A stretch of 64,000 nucleotides of DNA, taken from Diploptera punctata (Eukaryota; Arthropoda; Insecta; Blattodea; Blaberidae). The notes under the pieces are model-generated. The model saw only the letters and a list, made by a program, of their open reading frames with translations. It made no database searches and was not told where the DNA came from. The stretch is from positions 5,866,501-5,930,500 of the forward strand of contig JASPKZ010003844.1 in NCBI GenBank assembly GCA_030220185.1. The letters run 5' to 3'. Position numbers and translations under genes: made by a program. Numbering within the stretch: the first letter of the stretch is position 1; each line of letters begins with the position of its first letter. Shown piece after piece: positions 34,740 to 46,264 of the stretch.

Positions 34740-35580
34740 ACCTAGCGAAGATGGTCTTGATCTTTCCCACCGATGTTTTGGTCTTCCTTGGTCCCCATGT
34801 CCAGTTGGGTATACTGACTTCCTAAGAAAGAGAAATCTGACACTTGTTCTATTATTTTTCCATCAATCTCAATTTTCACCCGTTGTATGTTTTTTCCACA
34901 CATTGCCATTGTTTTGGATTTTGAAGTGGAAATTTTCATATTATATTTGCTGGCAATTTGGAATAATTGATACGCTGCTATTTGTAAGCTATCTTCGGAA
35001 TCTGATAATATTATTTGATCATCAGCATATAATATTGTTTGAATTATTTATTCCTAGTTATTGAAATTTCACTATTTACTGTTTGTTTCCATTCTTGCAC
35101 TATTCTGTTAATATATATATTAAATAAGAGTGGAGATAGTTCCACAATCCTTGTCGAACACCTTTGCTTGTGTTTATGTGTTCTGTTATTTCTCCATCTA
35201 GTAATTTAATTTTGATTTTAGAATTTTGATATAAGCTTTGTATGGCTTGTATTACACGTGAGTGTATATGTTCTTCATGCAGTATCTGCCAAAGTTTATC
35301 TCGGTTTACATTATCATATGCCTTTTCATAATCTATAAATAGTATGTATAGTGGGAGATTAAATTCTCTCCTTTTTTCCATAATTTGTTGCAGGGTAAAT
35401 ATTGCATCTATAGTGTTCCTCCCTTTTCTAAATCCACATTGTTCTTGTTCCAAAAATGTTTCACTACTTACTGATAATTTATTTTTAATTATGTTGCCAT
35501 ATAATTTAGATGCAGTTGGGAGTAAGGTTATGCCTCGGTAGTTATCACATTTGTTTTTCTGACCTTTTATGTATATTAAT
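34740..35580 (-). pseudogene. LINE reverse transcriptase fragment
   Basis: On the minus strand from 35575: CDNYRGITLLPTASKLYGNI, EQEQCGFRKGRNTIDAIFTL, YILFIDYEKAYDNVNRDKLW, GVRQGL. Then a frame shift, SPLLFNIYINRIVQEW, another break, ILYADDQIILSDSEDSLQIA and MKISTSKSKTMAM. These are successive RT blocks including the catalytic YADD. Frame shifts make it inactive. Endonuclease and the 3' end are absent. Confidence 0.85.
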
Positions 35581-35909
35581 TACTAGACCCGTTTCCCATC
35601 CGTGGAAATTGAGACAATGCTAAATATTTGTTTAAAAAAGTTATAATATTTTCTTTCAAGACAGTTCCTCCATACTTAAAAGTTCTACATTTAAATATTA
35701 TAATGCGAAGTTATTATGGCCAACTGATAAACCTGTGAAAAATGTTCCACTACCATTGTTCTCCTCCTCATTTAATCATTAAGTTGCAAGATTGGTTGAA
35801 CAAGGTTGTTCCTCAACGATGGATAGGACGTGCTGATCCTAATGACATGGTTTTTCTCTCAGTGGCCTCCTCGGCTTATGATCTCACACCATGTTGATTC
35901 TTTCATGGG
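35581..35909. other. Unassigned spacer
   Basis: Nothing recognised. Confidence 0.35.
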
Positions 35910-36140
35910 GAATGAAAAGACGTGCATAGAAGCTTTCTTGTATGTCAACACCATAGGGAAAACAACCAGTTGTTAGATCAATAATGAAGGTGGGAGACAT
36001 AACCTTAACTATGATTTGAATGAAGTCGATTATACAGGGGATTAGATTGGAAAACATTAGCTCAGGATAGGGATTTGTGAAGAGCTTATGTCCATGTTGG
36101 TCATGAACTTATGGGTTGGATGGTGGTCAGTGCGTTAGTT
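35910..36140 (+). pseudogene. LINE 3' end fragment
   Basis: Diverged copy of the 1656-2150 family tail: GATTGGAAAACATTAGCTCA, then GGATAGGGATTTGTG and AGAGCTTATGTCC. The final block is decayed. Confidence 0.6.
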
Positions 36141-36354
36141 AATGTCCTTTGACCTGCCATAATACGTCAGAAGAAGGTTTGTGATGTTTCAAACTCTCCT
36201 TACTCCAGATATTTCTGACCAAGGTTTGGGAGGAAATTCTGCTTATCGGCCAGATGTGTGCCATGGACAAATGGTGGTCATATTGAACATTTATATGGTA
36301 TAGTTTGAAATCCTATGTAAATATCATTCATCATCTGCCTTTCAAGTATTAGGC

Positions 36355-36665
36355 CTAGTGGCCCGTTACGGTATCCTGCCATCTCCGAAAAGGTCGACCC
36401 ACAGATCTTCTGCCTCGAGGAATGTAGTCAAGAATTTGTTTTGGTATTCTGTGACGATCCATGTGCTGAATATGGGCTAGCCAATTGTTTCTATATTCTT
36501 GGAGGTATTCAGATATAGGTACGATGATTAACTCTCTGGCTATTGTTGAATTTCTTTGGTGGTCTAGAAGGCTATAACCTGCAGTTCGTCTTAGAAATTT
36601 CATCTCCATGGCTGTAATATGACGGTCATCCTGAGTTCTGATGGTCCAGGCTTCACTGCCATAAC
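36355..36665 (-). pseudogene. LINE ORF2 C-terminal fragment
   Basis: The minus strand reads MEMKFLRRTAGYSLLDHQRN, ELIIVPISEYLQEYRNNW, LAHIQHMDRHRIPKQILDY and PRGRRSVGRPFRRWQD, a well-preserved LINE tail. Upstream it extends to about 36665 with an RT-thumb-like remnant. Confidence 0.75.
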
Positions 36666-37399
36666 AGATTATTGGTTCTAGCGAGAACTTTATAGATTTT
36701 CATTCTTGTGTGTATTTGCACTTTTGATGGTTTTAAAAGCCTATGTAAATATATTGCAAGTAAGGTAAATTAAACAAGCATTGAAACACCCATCCATCAA
36801 TTAGGAACACGCTGTATTTTATGCCTTCATTAGTATTTTTATGAACTATGAAATGTGTACTGGTAATGAAATTTCATTTCAGCATTTGTCTTGCCTATTG
36901 ATGAAAACCAGTAAAAAAAATTCGAGTCAGGTTGGTTGGGACAATGGTTTGAACTCGGGACCTCCCTAAAAGAATAGTTTAATAAAATTGTATCGTAGAG
37001 AAAATCATGATGTTACTCTATGGAAATAGTTTCGTACAGAGATAACCCACTATGTTTCGTAGAATAATACCATAGAGAAGAGTAGAATAATACCATGGAA
37101 TAATATTACTCCATGGTAATGTAATTACTCATCCAGAACATTATGATCGTACTGTAATTATTTTGAAGGCGGTTCTATCACAGAGTATCTATCATACGAT
37201 CAGAACTCATTCAAGAAACCATGACTAGAAAGATTTTGCACACGGCAGAAATTATTGTGTTGTAAAATAACATTTGTGTAATGCACTATTTTTAATAATT
37301 AGCGAAGTAACTTAATAATTTACTCATTGTTGATTACTGAGTAAATCTTAAGATAAAAATAAATTATTATTATTATTGTTTTTATTTTGACTTATAATG
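36666..37399. other. Unassigned spacer upstream of the kinase gene
   Basis: A degraded tRNA-like B box (GGTTTGAACTCGGGACC) lies near 36950. No other recognisable feature. Confidence 0.35.
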
Positions 37400-37710
37400 G
37401 CCGTCCTTCTGCGATATTTATTCATTGGGATTCTCCGCCATCTGTTGGGTATCTTTGGTAACTATAGAATGGGGAGGGGATGAAGAAATGTGCTTCGCAA
37501 GCCTCGTTTCCAGCTTGTTTCCCAGTTTTCCGTGGCGGGCTGTAAGCAGCCATCTTGGATTTTACTCTTTGAGAAGCCGGCTCAGCTTTAAATACGCAAT
37601 TGAATTGTGAATTCAAGGCCTCTTTTTTCACGCCATTTTATATATTGTAAACTTCTTTGTGTGTTTAATATTCACTTGTAATCCAGGATTTCACCTCGGA
37701 ATGTATTAGG
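37400..37710 (+). promoter_or_regulatory. Candidate promoter and 5' UTR exon of casein kinase II alpha
   Basis: A short stretch less AT-rich than its surroundings, with GGCGGGC and GCCATCTTGGAT (the complement of an AAGATGGC, YY1-like box), about 0.7-1 kb upstream of the coding exon. The clear splice acceptor at 38341-38342 implies an upstream non-coding exon. A possible donor is AG|GTATGA at 37710, but others exist (for example CAG|GTAAAT at 38132). No TSS motif decides it. Confidence 0.35.
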
Positions 37711-38342
37711 TATGAAGAATTCGAATGTGAAATAGTGATGTAGTTTAGTTTGCAATGGTAGATCGGCTCAAGTAATGGCGTTTGCCAAGATACGGGGGCA
37801 GTGGCTTTTTTGTTCTGTAAGATTTGTATGTGATATAATTGAAGTATACATAAACAGTTCTATTTTCCATGTATTGAATTTTTAACGAAATACCATCTTG
37901 TATGTTGTGCACGTGCTAGAAGTGCAACATTTAAATAGCAAAGGTTCTCTCAACATTACGTATATTAGGTATATGATATTAGCCATTCTACATTTAACAG
38001 AACTAATATTTAGAGTGTTAAATTGGAGGATCTTAAGCTATTTATACTGTGATATAAAGTTTTAGCATATTTTGCAAGAATTTAGTTTATTCACGCTAAG
38101 ATTGGTTAACTATTAGTAAGTCACTTGACAGGTAAATGCTCTCTTTACTAATATTAGTGTGATATATATACATACATGCTTAAGGATTTTAGTTTTCGGG
38201 TAATTTATTATTTTTCTGCATATAACTAAATTTTACATAGTGCAGTGTATGTTTAAAATAGTTTATAATAATTATTAATCAGCATTGAGTAAAATGTTTA
38301 TACAAGTTTTTGTGTGTTAATTTTATTCTCATTTATTTTCAG

Positions 38343-38520
38343 GAATATTATTTCAAGCTTATGTTGCGACCCAATTTATAAATCGTGCGACTTTCTTGAG
38401 ATCTCAGTCGCAGTGGACATCAGAAATGGCTTTACCAAGCCGTTCACGAGTTTATTCGGATATAAATTCTCATAAACCTCGCGAGTACTGGGATTATGAA
38501 TCATATGTTGTGGACTGGGG
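38343..38520 (+). CDS. CkIIalpha: Casein kinase II alpha subunit, first coding exon
   Basis: Exon bounded by a pyrimidine-rich acceptor (TTCATTTATTTTCAG-like, AG at 38341-38342) and the donor GTGAGT at 38521. The ATG is at 38426. The 31 codons plus two bases begin [14 protein letters not shown] and end [14 protein letters not shown] followed by a split Gly codon. This is the N-terminus of CK2 alpha, which continues GNQDDYQLVRKLGRG in animals. CK2 alpha is the catalytic subunit of a constitutive Ser/Thr kinase acting in nucleus and cytoplasm. The rest of the kinase is not in the window, so intron 1 exceeds 25 kb or the gene is broken. The 5' UTR part is 38343-38425. Confidence 0.92.
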
Positions 38521-38740
38521 GTGAGTATTGTTTCGATTTTTTATTATTTACTAAAACCTGGCTATATTACTAGAATCTGTCACAGATTTATTGGCAATTG
38601 TTCATTTGAATGAACTAATGGGATAGCCAACTAATCTACTGAATAATACGTTGTTAAAAATTTTAACTGTTATTTCTCATTAAATGCTCTTCAGTAATTG
38701 GGAAAAAACCCACTATTTGTCTATCATTTATTCCACGAAT
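38521..38740 (+). other. Start of putative CK2 alpha intron 1
   Basis: Begins with consensus donor GTGAGT. I see no second exon on the plus strand through 64000; motifs such as KLGRGKYSEVF or the HRDVKPHN loop were not found. Confidence 0.6.
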
Positions 38741-39060
38741 TCTTCTAAGTTCTACAGAGTCACAGTGTGCATGCACGAGTTGCTCTAATGTTTACTGTAG
38801 CTTCTGTTAGATTGCTCTGAAATTGGAGTCACCAACTATCTAAAAAAAATTCCTAAACATTTATAAAAAAGTGGATGTAAACGTAACTTCCATTTTCTAA
38901 CCTAACAAAACAAATTACATGCATATTATTTAATAAACTATAAACTAATCTTACATACACTAACTTGTCCCATCGGAATCTAACAAAATGAAGTTAATTT
39001 CTTGAAATATGGTTTGGAATTAATTGCAAATGTTGGTAACGCCGATTGGAGAGCCATCTA
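38741..39060 (+). mobile_element. MITE family B, copy 1
   Basis: Starts TTCTAAGTTCTACAGAGTCA and contains CTAACCTAACAAAACAAATT and TTACATACACTAACTTGTCC. It belongs to a family with copies at 39220-39600, 41150-41515, 41905-42275 and 59325-59580. Best ends are seen in the 41 kb copies. Confidence 0.6.
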
Positions 39061-39219
39061 GCTGGTCACAGGCTGAAATTTCCATTAAGCACAGTGAGAA
39101 ATTTTTCTAAGTCCCAGGGAGATGCCATGCACATGTGCTGACAAGTTTTTATTTTCAAATTATTTCAGAACATTTACAATAAATTTTACATTTGGATAAG
39201 GTGTATAAACCGTTGCACA

Positions 39220-39600
39220 TGAATTCTTCTAAGTTCTATAGAATCGCAGTGCCCATGCGCAAGTTGCAGGAGTTCCTGTAATGGTTAATGTAGCTTCTGG
39301 TAGATGGTTCTGAAGTCGGCATTACCAACTTTGGGAATAAATTCCCAAATACAAAAAAAAAATGGATGTAAACTAACTTTCCATTTCCTAACCTAACAAA
39401 ACAGTTTACATGCATATTATTTATTTCCAAATGCAAAAAAAAAAAATGGACGTAAACTAACTTCCCATTTCCTAACTTAACAAAACAGTTTACATGCATA
39501 TTATTTAACAAACTATAAACCTAATTTTACGTACACTAACACTAAATATGGTTTCAAATTATTTTCAAATGTTGGTAACTGCGATGTGCAAGTCGTCTAG
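39220..39600 (+). mobile_element. MITE family B, copy 2 with internal duplication
   Basis: Same start (TTCTAAGTTCTATAGAATCG). An ~80 bp internal block (AAAATGGATGTAAACTAACT through TTTACATGCATATTATTTA) is repeated in tandem at 39360 and 39440. The frame 39236-39511 is its translation. Confidence 0.65.
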
Positions 39601-40900
39601 CGGATGTTACATGAAGCATTTCTGCGCCTGTAGAACTCCATGTACAATATTCTCGTAATTTAGAAATATTTAAATATCATAAGAAATGTTTATAAAATGG
39701 TTCCAAAATGTTTAAAATAGTACCAAATGTTATTATAAATGGTTGAAAAGTGTTTAGTGCATCCGTTTCATAGGAATATTAGATGGAAAATTGTGTGCGA
39801 CGGTTTATACACCACAGCCTTACATTTTTTCTAATGATTATTTCAATATATTTTTCTACGATGTTTAACTACATACATAACATGAAGACCTTGGCAGCCA
39901 TATTGATTTTAACATGTTCCAGTGCAGCCAACATAAGAGTATGTACTTCAGAACTTACCATGGGCGTTGTATTGCTTCACAAGTTAAGAGTGCTTAAATT
40001 GCGTTAGGTTAGCTTTTAGGTTGGTCTTTCACAGGTTAGAGTACAGAAATTGTTATGTTAGTGTACTTAAATTGTGTTAGGTTAGCTTTTAGGTTCCTTA
40101 AATATTGTGCATATGTTGGCTGCATCAGTGATTCCATAGTGTAAATCGCTTCGCGTTTGTTGGCACATGCGCATGGTGTCTGCCTGTGACAAAAAATTTG
40201 CTCACTGTGTTTAATGGAAACTTTATCTGGAGTCACATTAAGCATTTGCGCGTCTGTTGAACTCGATTCACAATATTCGCGTAATTATATAAATATGTAA
40301 AAATTGTAAGGAATGTTTATAGAACCGTTCCAAAATGTTTTAAATAGTATCAAACATTATTACAAATGTTAAATGTTTGTAGTGCAACAGTGGCATATGA
40401 ATATTGGGCTGATGTTTCCATTAAGCGCAGTGACACTTTTTTCTAATTCCCATGTAGACACCATGTGCATGCACCAACAGGTTATATTTTAAAATTATTT
40501 CCCACTATTTACAATAAATTTTACATTTTTCTAATGATTATTTCAACACATTTTTCTATGATATTTAACTATATACATAGCATGAAGATGTGGCAGCCAT
40601 ATTGATTTTAACGAATATTCTATGCAACAGTGCAGCCAACATAGAGTATGTAGCCTAATTTAAAATTTCAGAACTTACTATTTATTTTTGGGCGTTACAT
40701 TCTTTCACAGGTTAGAGTGCTTAAATTGTGTTAGATTAGCTTTAGGTTTGTTAAATAGCATGTATAATGTTGCTGCCATCGCGATATTCCATAAAGTAAA
40801 CCACTTTGCATTTGTTGGCGCATACGTATGGTTTCTGCCTGGGACTTAGAATAAATTCTCATTGCGCTTAATGGAAACATCTGAATGTTGTATGGAAAAT
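39601..40900. repeat. Two diverged ~640 bp direct copies
   Basis: 39601-40228 and 40229-40880 share an ordered series: GAAATATTTAAATAT-like block, TTCCAAAATGTTT, TTCTAATGATTATTTCAA, TGGCAGCCATATTGATTTTA, CAGTGCAGCCAACATA, GTTAGCTTTTAGG. The second copy carries an extra ~110 bp. This is a local segmental duplication of non-coding repeats inside the kinase intron. Confidence 0.7.
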
Positions 40901-41149
40901 GTGATCAAATTGTAGACCTCGGCCTACTGATTGTATAGAAAGGTACTACTATTGAACAAGGTAAGGGTCAAGTCTAGTTTTGTCATTCATGATTTTCCAT
41001 AAAGATTTTCTTATGCCACTGTTGACTACACACTTTTATCGCTTGTGATTATGTTGTGTACTATTTTAAGTATTTTAAAACAATTCTTTAAACATTTCTT
41101 ATGCTTTCTAAATATTTACATAATTATGCAAATATAGTGAATGAAGTTT

Positions 41150-41515
41150 TACAGATTCACAGTTCGCATGCACGAGATTCACAAATGCTTAATATAACTT
41201 CTGCAAGATGGCAGTGGAATTAGTGTTTTCAACATTCGCAATTAATTCAAAACCATATTTCAAGAAATTAATTTCATTTTGTTAGGTTCTGTTGTGAGAA
41301 GTAAGTGTACATAAGATTAGTTTATAGTTTATTAAATAATGTGCATGTAATTTATTTTGTTAGGTTAGGAAAGAAGTTGGTGTAGTCCATTTCTTATAAA
41401 CATTTGGGAATATATTGTAAAAATTTGTAACAATTTTACTGCCATCTTGTGGATGCTTCATTAATCATCGAGCATCTTGTGCATATGCACTGTGTTTCTG
41501 TAGAACTTAGAAAAA
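41150..41515 (-). mobile_element. MITE family B, copy 3, ends visible
   Basis: The left end AAGTTTTACAGATTCACAGT and the complement of the right end, AAGTTCTACAGAAACACAGT, form ~28 bp imperfect TIRs extending to a CGCATGC-like core. About 365 bp, non-coding. Confidence 0.7.
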
Positions 41516-41904
41516 TTTGTGAGCGAGAAGTACTAGACTTTTTCCCTAGGTAATTTTATCTTAACAATTTGAGATGTCTATCTTGTTTCACAAATTTTAG
41601 TTATATGTACTATTTACACACATGTCGAGTTTCACTTCATCCACATATACATACATTGGTATTTAATTTAAAAAAACAGTGACTCAACTTTAGAAAACTT
41701 CTACATATGATTTTCCATACTACATTCTTGGGCTCAACTTTAGATTACCTTTCAACTTAATTTTCCATGCTTATTCTTATAATACTATTGCTCAATGTAC
41801 TTCTTCCGTCTTTACTAACATTTTGTATTATTTTAAATATTTTGCAACAATACTTATAATATTTTTTTTTACAATTATTAACATTTATCTACATATACAA
41901 TGAT

Positions 41905-42275
41905 TTTTTCGAAGTTCTGCAGAATCATGTGCCTGCACAAAGGCTTATAGAAACTTCCACTAGATGGCAGAGATATCTGTGAAATCATAATGACCAACAT
42001 TCGAAAATATATTTTAAGAAATGGATATTCACTCACTTCATTTTGGGACAAGTTAGCGTACATTGAATTTGTGTACACTTTATTAAATAATATGCATGTA
42101 ATTTAATTTGTTAGATTAGGAAAGGGGGAAGTTTGTGTACCATCCATTTCTAATAAATGTTTGGAAATTTATTGCGAAGATTGATCATATTGATTTCACA
42201 ACTACATAGTTCCATCTAGTGACCACTCTATAAACTTTTCCGCATGCACACTTTATTCTGTAGGACTTAGAAAAT
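41905..42275 (-). mobile_element. MITE family B, copy 4
   Basis: The left end GAAGTTCTGCAGAATCATGT matches the complement of the right end, CTAAGTCCTACAGAATAAAG. With its flank (to about 42520) it is a tandem duplicate of 41150-41780: both are followed by GAGTTTCACT.CAT, TACATACATTGGTATTTAAT and TGATTTTCCATACTACATTC. Confidence 0.7.
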
Positions 42276-42636
42276 TTATTAGGGAAGATAAACTTAACTT
42301 TTTCCGGTACTGCTATTGAACTAGGTAATTTTAGCTAATGATTTCAAGATGGCTATCTCGTTTTATAAATTTTAGTTTCACATAATATTTACTCATATGT
42401 TGAGTTTCACTCCATGTACATATATACATACATTGGTATTTAATTTAAAGAAGCAGTAGCTCAAATTTAGAAAACTTTGTCCTATGATTTTCCATACTAC
42501 ATTCTTCAAATACTTTGCTCTATATACTTTTTTGCGTCTTTACTAACATTTCATTCTATAATGAAGATATTTGGTCTGTATATTCTTAATATTTAATTTT
42601 AGGAGGTATATTTTGAGGTTATTATAATTAAATTTT

Positions 42637-42692
42637 TTCAGTCAGATCATCTTATCTCAACATTAATATTGAGATAAGATGATCAGACTGAA
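42637..42692. repeat. Short palindrome
   Basis: TCAGTCAGATCATCTTATCT and its complement AGATAAGATGATCAGACTGA flank a ~10 bp loop. The arms are about 24 bp. It lies inside the larger foldback interrupted by the SINE at 42714. Confidence 0.85.
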
Positions 42693-42713
42693 AATAATGT
42701 AACTGTATATTCT

Positions 42714-43020
42714 TTGCTGTGGTCTCGAGGTAGCATGCTGCCTTGTCACGCAGCGGACCCGGGTTCGATCCCCAGTCAGGGCAGTTTTTTCTGGGTGAGG
42801 TTTTTATCGGGGTTTTTCCTCACCTGTAAGACAAATGTCAGGAAAACTTTAAGGCCCAAACGGTCCCCGAAATCATATGGCCATCATCATCATCCTTCAC
42901 CGGTGTGGAAAGAACAGGAAGCTACCCATCTACAATTCCCTATTAAAGCTGCAAGCATAGCATGAAAATGCTATGATTGCAGTGAAGGACCTGCCTTCGG
43001 GCAGAATTACTATGGATGGA
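42714..43020 (+). repeat. SINE type 1
   Basis: Full-length head, body and tail ending with GCAGAATTACTATGGATGGA. It splits a foldback element whose outer arms (GAAGATATTTGGTCTGTATA and its complement) lie at about 42563-42590 and 43118-43147. Confidence 0.85.
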
Positions 43021-43147
43021 TTCTTACCTCTTATGGTTTTTGTTGAGTCTGTAATTGCTGACGATGGAGCTCAGAAGCCTTGAAACATATGTTCAACAAA
43101 AACAATCATAAGAGGTAAGAATATACAGACCAAATATCTTCATTACT
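43021..43147 (+). repeat. Foldback element with hammerhead-like core
   Basis: The plus strand has CTGACGA at 43058-43064, a weak helix (GGAGC with GCCTT), GAAA at 43082-43085, self-complementary CATATG at 43086-43091, then TT and CAACAAAAAC. GAGGTAAG follows at 43112-43119. The three bases before CTGACGA (TTG) pair with CAA after the site. See the ribozyme findings. Confidence 0.55.
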
Positions 43148-43253
43148 AAATAAACCTCTTAATGTTACTTCCTATTGTATTTTAAAATAATTTCATACTG
43201 TTTTGCATACTTTTTTAGTATCATTTTTAACATTTATTTACGTTATTAATATA

Positions 43254-43270
43254 CCCGGCGTTGCCCCGGG
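43254..43270 (-). repeat. Helitron-like terminal hairpin
   Basis: The minus strand forms CCCGGGGCAACGCCGGG, the GC-rich stem-loop often seen near 3' ends of arthropod Helitrons. The usual CTAGT end is not intact (TATATTAATAACG follows). Confidence 0.3.
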
Positions 43271-44549
43271 AATCTACTTATCCTGGTCTTGGCATCAGTG
43301 AGCTGAAGGACAAAAATGGTTATTGTGAGATATCCGTAAAAGATAGACATATGTTGTCGCAGACTTTTTTCTAGAATTTTTTAGATATTAAATTCTGTGT
43401 ACATTAATTTGGTGTGTTTGTTATGGTTTAGGCAGCATAAGCCATTTATGCGTCCAAAAAGCAACTTTTTTAATGCATCGATGCACTTTTTTAGCTCCGG
43501 TCTTACAGTATGTATGATAGTATGTTATATATGTTAATTGTCCCAGAACAATTCTCTAAATGGTGGTAAAACCCCATTCAAATGGGTCAAGTAGTTTTTG
43601 AGTCCATGAAGGATAGATGCTTGTGTATTGTTTAGATAAGTAATGTTGGTTTTTTGTGTGTCTGGTGGAATTTTGAAGATGTAATTCACTGGAAGTTTGT
43701 TCCAAATGAACATCCTTTCAATGCAGACCTTTGTTTTCAACAATTGGAACAAAATTGATGAAATATTGAAGGTTGCAGGTTCAAACCCTACTGGACCCCA
43801 TACTGCATGAACAACCATGAAAAAAATTCAGGAATTGGGATGATCCGAAATGCTACCACACCCATTGCATCTTCAGATTACAATATGTTTAAATCCATTG
43901 TCCAATTCTTGTGTGAAATTTCGAAAACATTGAAGCTGTAGAAGTGGTCTCATCACTGCATCATAAACCAGAGACTGGTACTGTCACAGCATAACAAATC
44001 TCGAAATATTGCTAAAGACCATACAAATAACCCACTGTGAGACATGGTTGCTTCTCTAGTGGAAAGTTTCTTAACCAGTCAAATTTAATTACACATATTT
44101 TCCTATAGATGTCAGCAAGGTACATGTGGCTAGCACATTCCTCGAGGGACATCTAGTAGGAAGCTAAGGTATTACTTGAATAGATGAAGGTCGGTTAAAT
44201 TTTGCTCAGAGGTTTTTTATTCCAGACTTGAGGTTCTTTTATGGCCCTGAAAATCTTCAGGCTGAGGACCCATGGCTTAAATTTACTTTGATTTTTTACT
44301 TCCTACAACAATTGAGATATTGCAGTTTTTTAACGTCTAGAAAATAGCATTGCTCTTATGGAGCAATTCTTGCTAGCAAATGAGTCCTTTTATATGAGAT
44401 TGATTTATTAGTTAATTAATTTTAAATAAAAATATTAATTTAATTCATTTCACTTACAATTTTGCCAAGAAAGTGGGTGCCCAATTTATGAAAAAATACC
44501 ATTAAGGATGTATAATTATCATACAATTTGAAAATATAATAGGATTTGG
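43271..44549. other. Unassigned, with SINE pieces
   Basis: 43760-43805 has a B-box-like GCAGGTTCAAACCCTACTGG on the plus strand, a SINE head remnant. 44165-44285 matches the body of the type 5 SINE (CTGAAAATCTTCAGGCTGAG). 44336-44361 is one arm of a 26 bp inverted pair with 45662-45687. No gene. Confidence 0.45.
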
Positions 44550-44853
44550 GGGCACGCCATAGCGTAGTGGTTAAGGCACTGAGCTACAAGCCGGAGGGCC
44601 GAGGGTTCAAGTCCCGTTGGGGTCAGGATTTTTAAACTGACCCAAACCCTCTGGCGGCACTATGGCCCTGGGGTCAACTCAGCCTCTAATGGAAATGAGT
44701 ACCAGACGCTTGTTCTGGGGGTAAAGGCGGCCGTCATGCAGGGCTGACAACCCGGCTGACATAAAGTGCCGATTGTCTAGAAAAAGTGGGAGCCTTAACC
44801 TCCTACTACCCCAAGGGCCTCCGGGTCTGTTGTGGGATCACTTTACTTTAATA
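44550..44853 (+). repeat. SINE type 2, full length
   Basis: Head GGCACGCCATAGCGTAGTGG with B box GGGTTCAAGTCCCGTTGGGG, body CTGACCCAAACCCTCTGGCG, tail GTGGGATCACTTTACTTTA. Confidence 0.9.
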
Positions 44854-44869
44854 GGATGTAACATTATGA

Positions 44870-45040
44870 GGTTTTATTTAATAATAAATTTGGTCAGTTT
44901 AATTCTTACCTTGTATCATTGTTTCTGTTAGACATATGTTTCAAGACATGTTTGCCTCATCTTCAGTATGTCTAACAGTAACAATGATATGAGGTAAGAA
45001 TTAAACAGACCAAACTGATTATCACACAATTATTTAATAA
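44870..45040 (-). repeat. Foldback element with hammerhead-like core
   Basis: Arms TTAATTCTTACCTTGTATCA and TGATATGAGGTAAGAATTAA form a hairpin. The minus strand carries CTGAAGA (44966-44960), T, helix GAGGC with GTCTT around AAACAT, GAAA (44942-44939), CATATG, TC, and TAACAG. A GGTAAG lies 18 nt further. Confidence 0.65.
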
Positions 45041-45164
45041 AGTTAGGGGGGTTAAACTTAATTATTGGAACAGCATCTGGCTGAGAAACCATTGAATTCC
45101 CTTGCAATGAAACTTGTTTTGCCAGGTACAACTGTGGTCAAGAAGAAAATACATAATTAATACA

Positions 45165-45453
45165 TAGCGTAGTGGTTAAGGCACTGTGCTACAAGCCAGA
45201 AGGTCGAGGGTTCGAGTCCTGGTGGGGGTCAGGATTTTTAAACTGACCCAAACCTTTTGGCAGCACTATGGCCCTGGGGTTGACTCAGCCTCTAATGGAA
45301 ATTGGTACCAAATGGTCGTTCTGGGGTAAAGATGGCCATCATGCAGGGCTGACAACCCAGCTGACATCAAGTGCCGATTGTCCAGAAAAAGTGGGAGCCT
45401 TAACCTCTTTACCCCAAGGGCCTCCTGAGGTCTGTAGTGGGATCTCTTTATAT
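45165..45453 (+). repeat. SINE type 2
   Basis: Same structure as 44550-44853, starting at CATAGCGTAGTGGTTAAGG. The frame 45268-45480 is its translation. Confidence 0.9.
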
Positions 45454-46065
45454 TTATATCACGGGTGGTTTACTCAGTGAGAATGTTCTGAAGCTACTGG
45501 CATCTCTGGTCACAATCTATAAAATTCCAAATGTTAATGTTGTTCTTCAGTAACCACATTAGAATGATAATAATTTAGATTTAGTAGCAGAAGTTAAGAT
45601 AATTGTCATAAACTTATGTTGATGCAGTACTTTGCTAGAAGGAGAAGTGGCAACAGCCTTCCCATAAGAGCAATGCTATTTTCTAGATAAGCCGCCCCTA
45701 TAGATCAGTTATTGTGACAGTATTTTCACAACAATAATGTTATTGTCCACTAGTTAATGAAATTCTAGCATATGTAATTAATTATAAACAAAAAATTATA
45801 TTTAACTTTCTTATCATGTTTTGACATTTGCTTGTACAATGACATTTCAACATACAAATTATATTGATGAAGTGTAAGGGCAATAGAACACCTTCAATTC
45901 ATAGTTCAAAGATTAAGCAAGGTTCACAATATGGAAAAAATACATGTCTCAACAAACTAGTATTATGTATTTACATAGATACTGTCTCAAAAGTAACTTT
46001 TTTGAACAATTTGGATTTTTTTTCTGGCAAGAAATTAAACTAGTCTTTCAAAATAGATGTTGACA
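45454..46065. other. Unassigned spacer
   Basis: 45662-45687 is the second arm of the 26 bp inverted pair (CCATAAGAGCAATGCTATTT and onward). Otherwise AT-rich, nothing recognised. Confidence 0.45.
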
Positions 46066-46245
46066 TGGTAGTCTTAGTGGTTATGTTACATGCCTCTAGT
46101 CTGAGAGTCACAGTTTCAAATCCAGCTGGGATCAATGGATTTTTAGGATGGAAAATCCAAGGAACAAGTCTTCTGGGAGGGTCCTGAGCCTGCAGATTTT
46201 CACGTTCTTCAAAGAACCTTAAGTCTGAAAAAACGTTGCCTCTAA
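46066..46245 (+). repeat. SINE type 5, diverged
   Basis: Head GGTAGTCTTAGTGGTTATGT with B box AGTTTCAAATCCAGCTGGG, then GGATTTTTAGGATGG and TGAGCCTGCAGATTTTCA. Related to 2638-2884. Confidence 0.55.
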
Positions 46246-46264
46246 ACAAAATTTATTGATTTAA

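Noticed and set aside
44570..44640. tRNA gene in the type 2 SINE head
   Set aside because: The same head is attached to the same body in at least three places, which marks a SINE.
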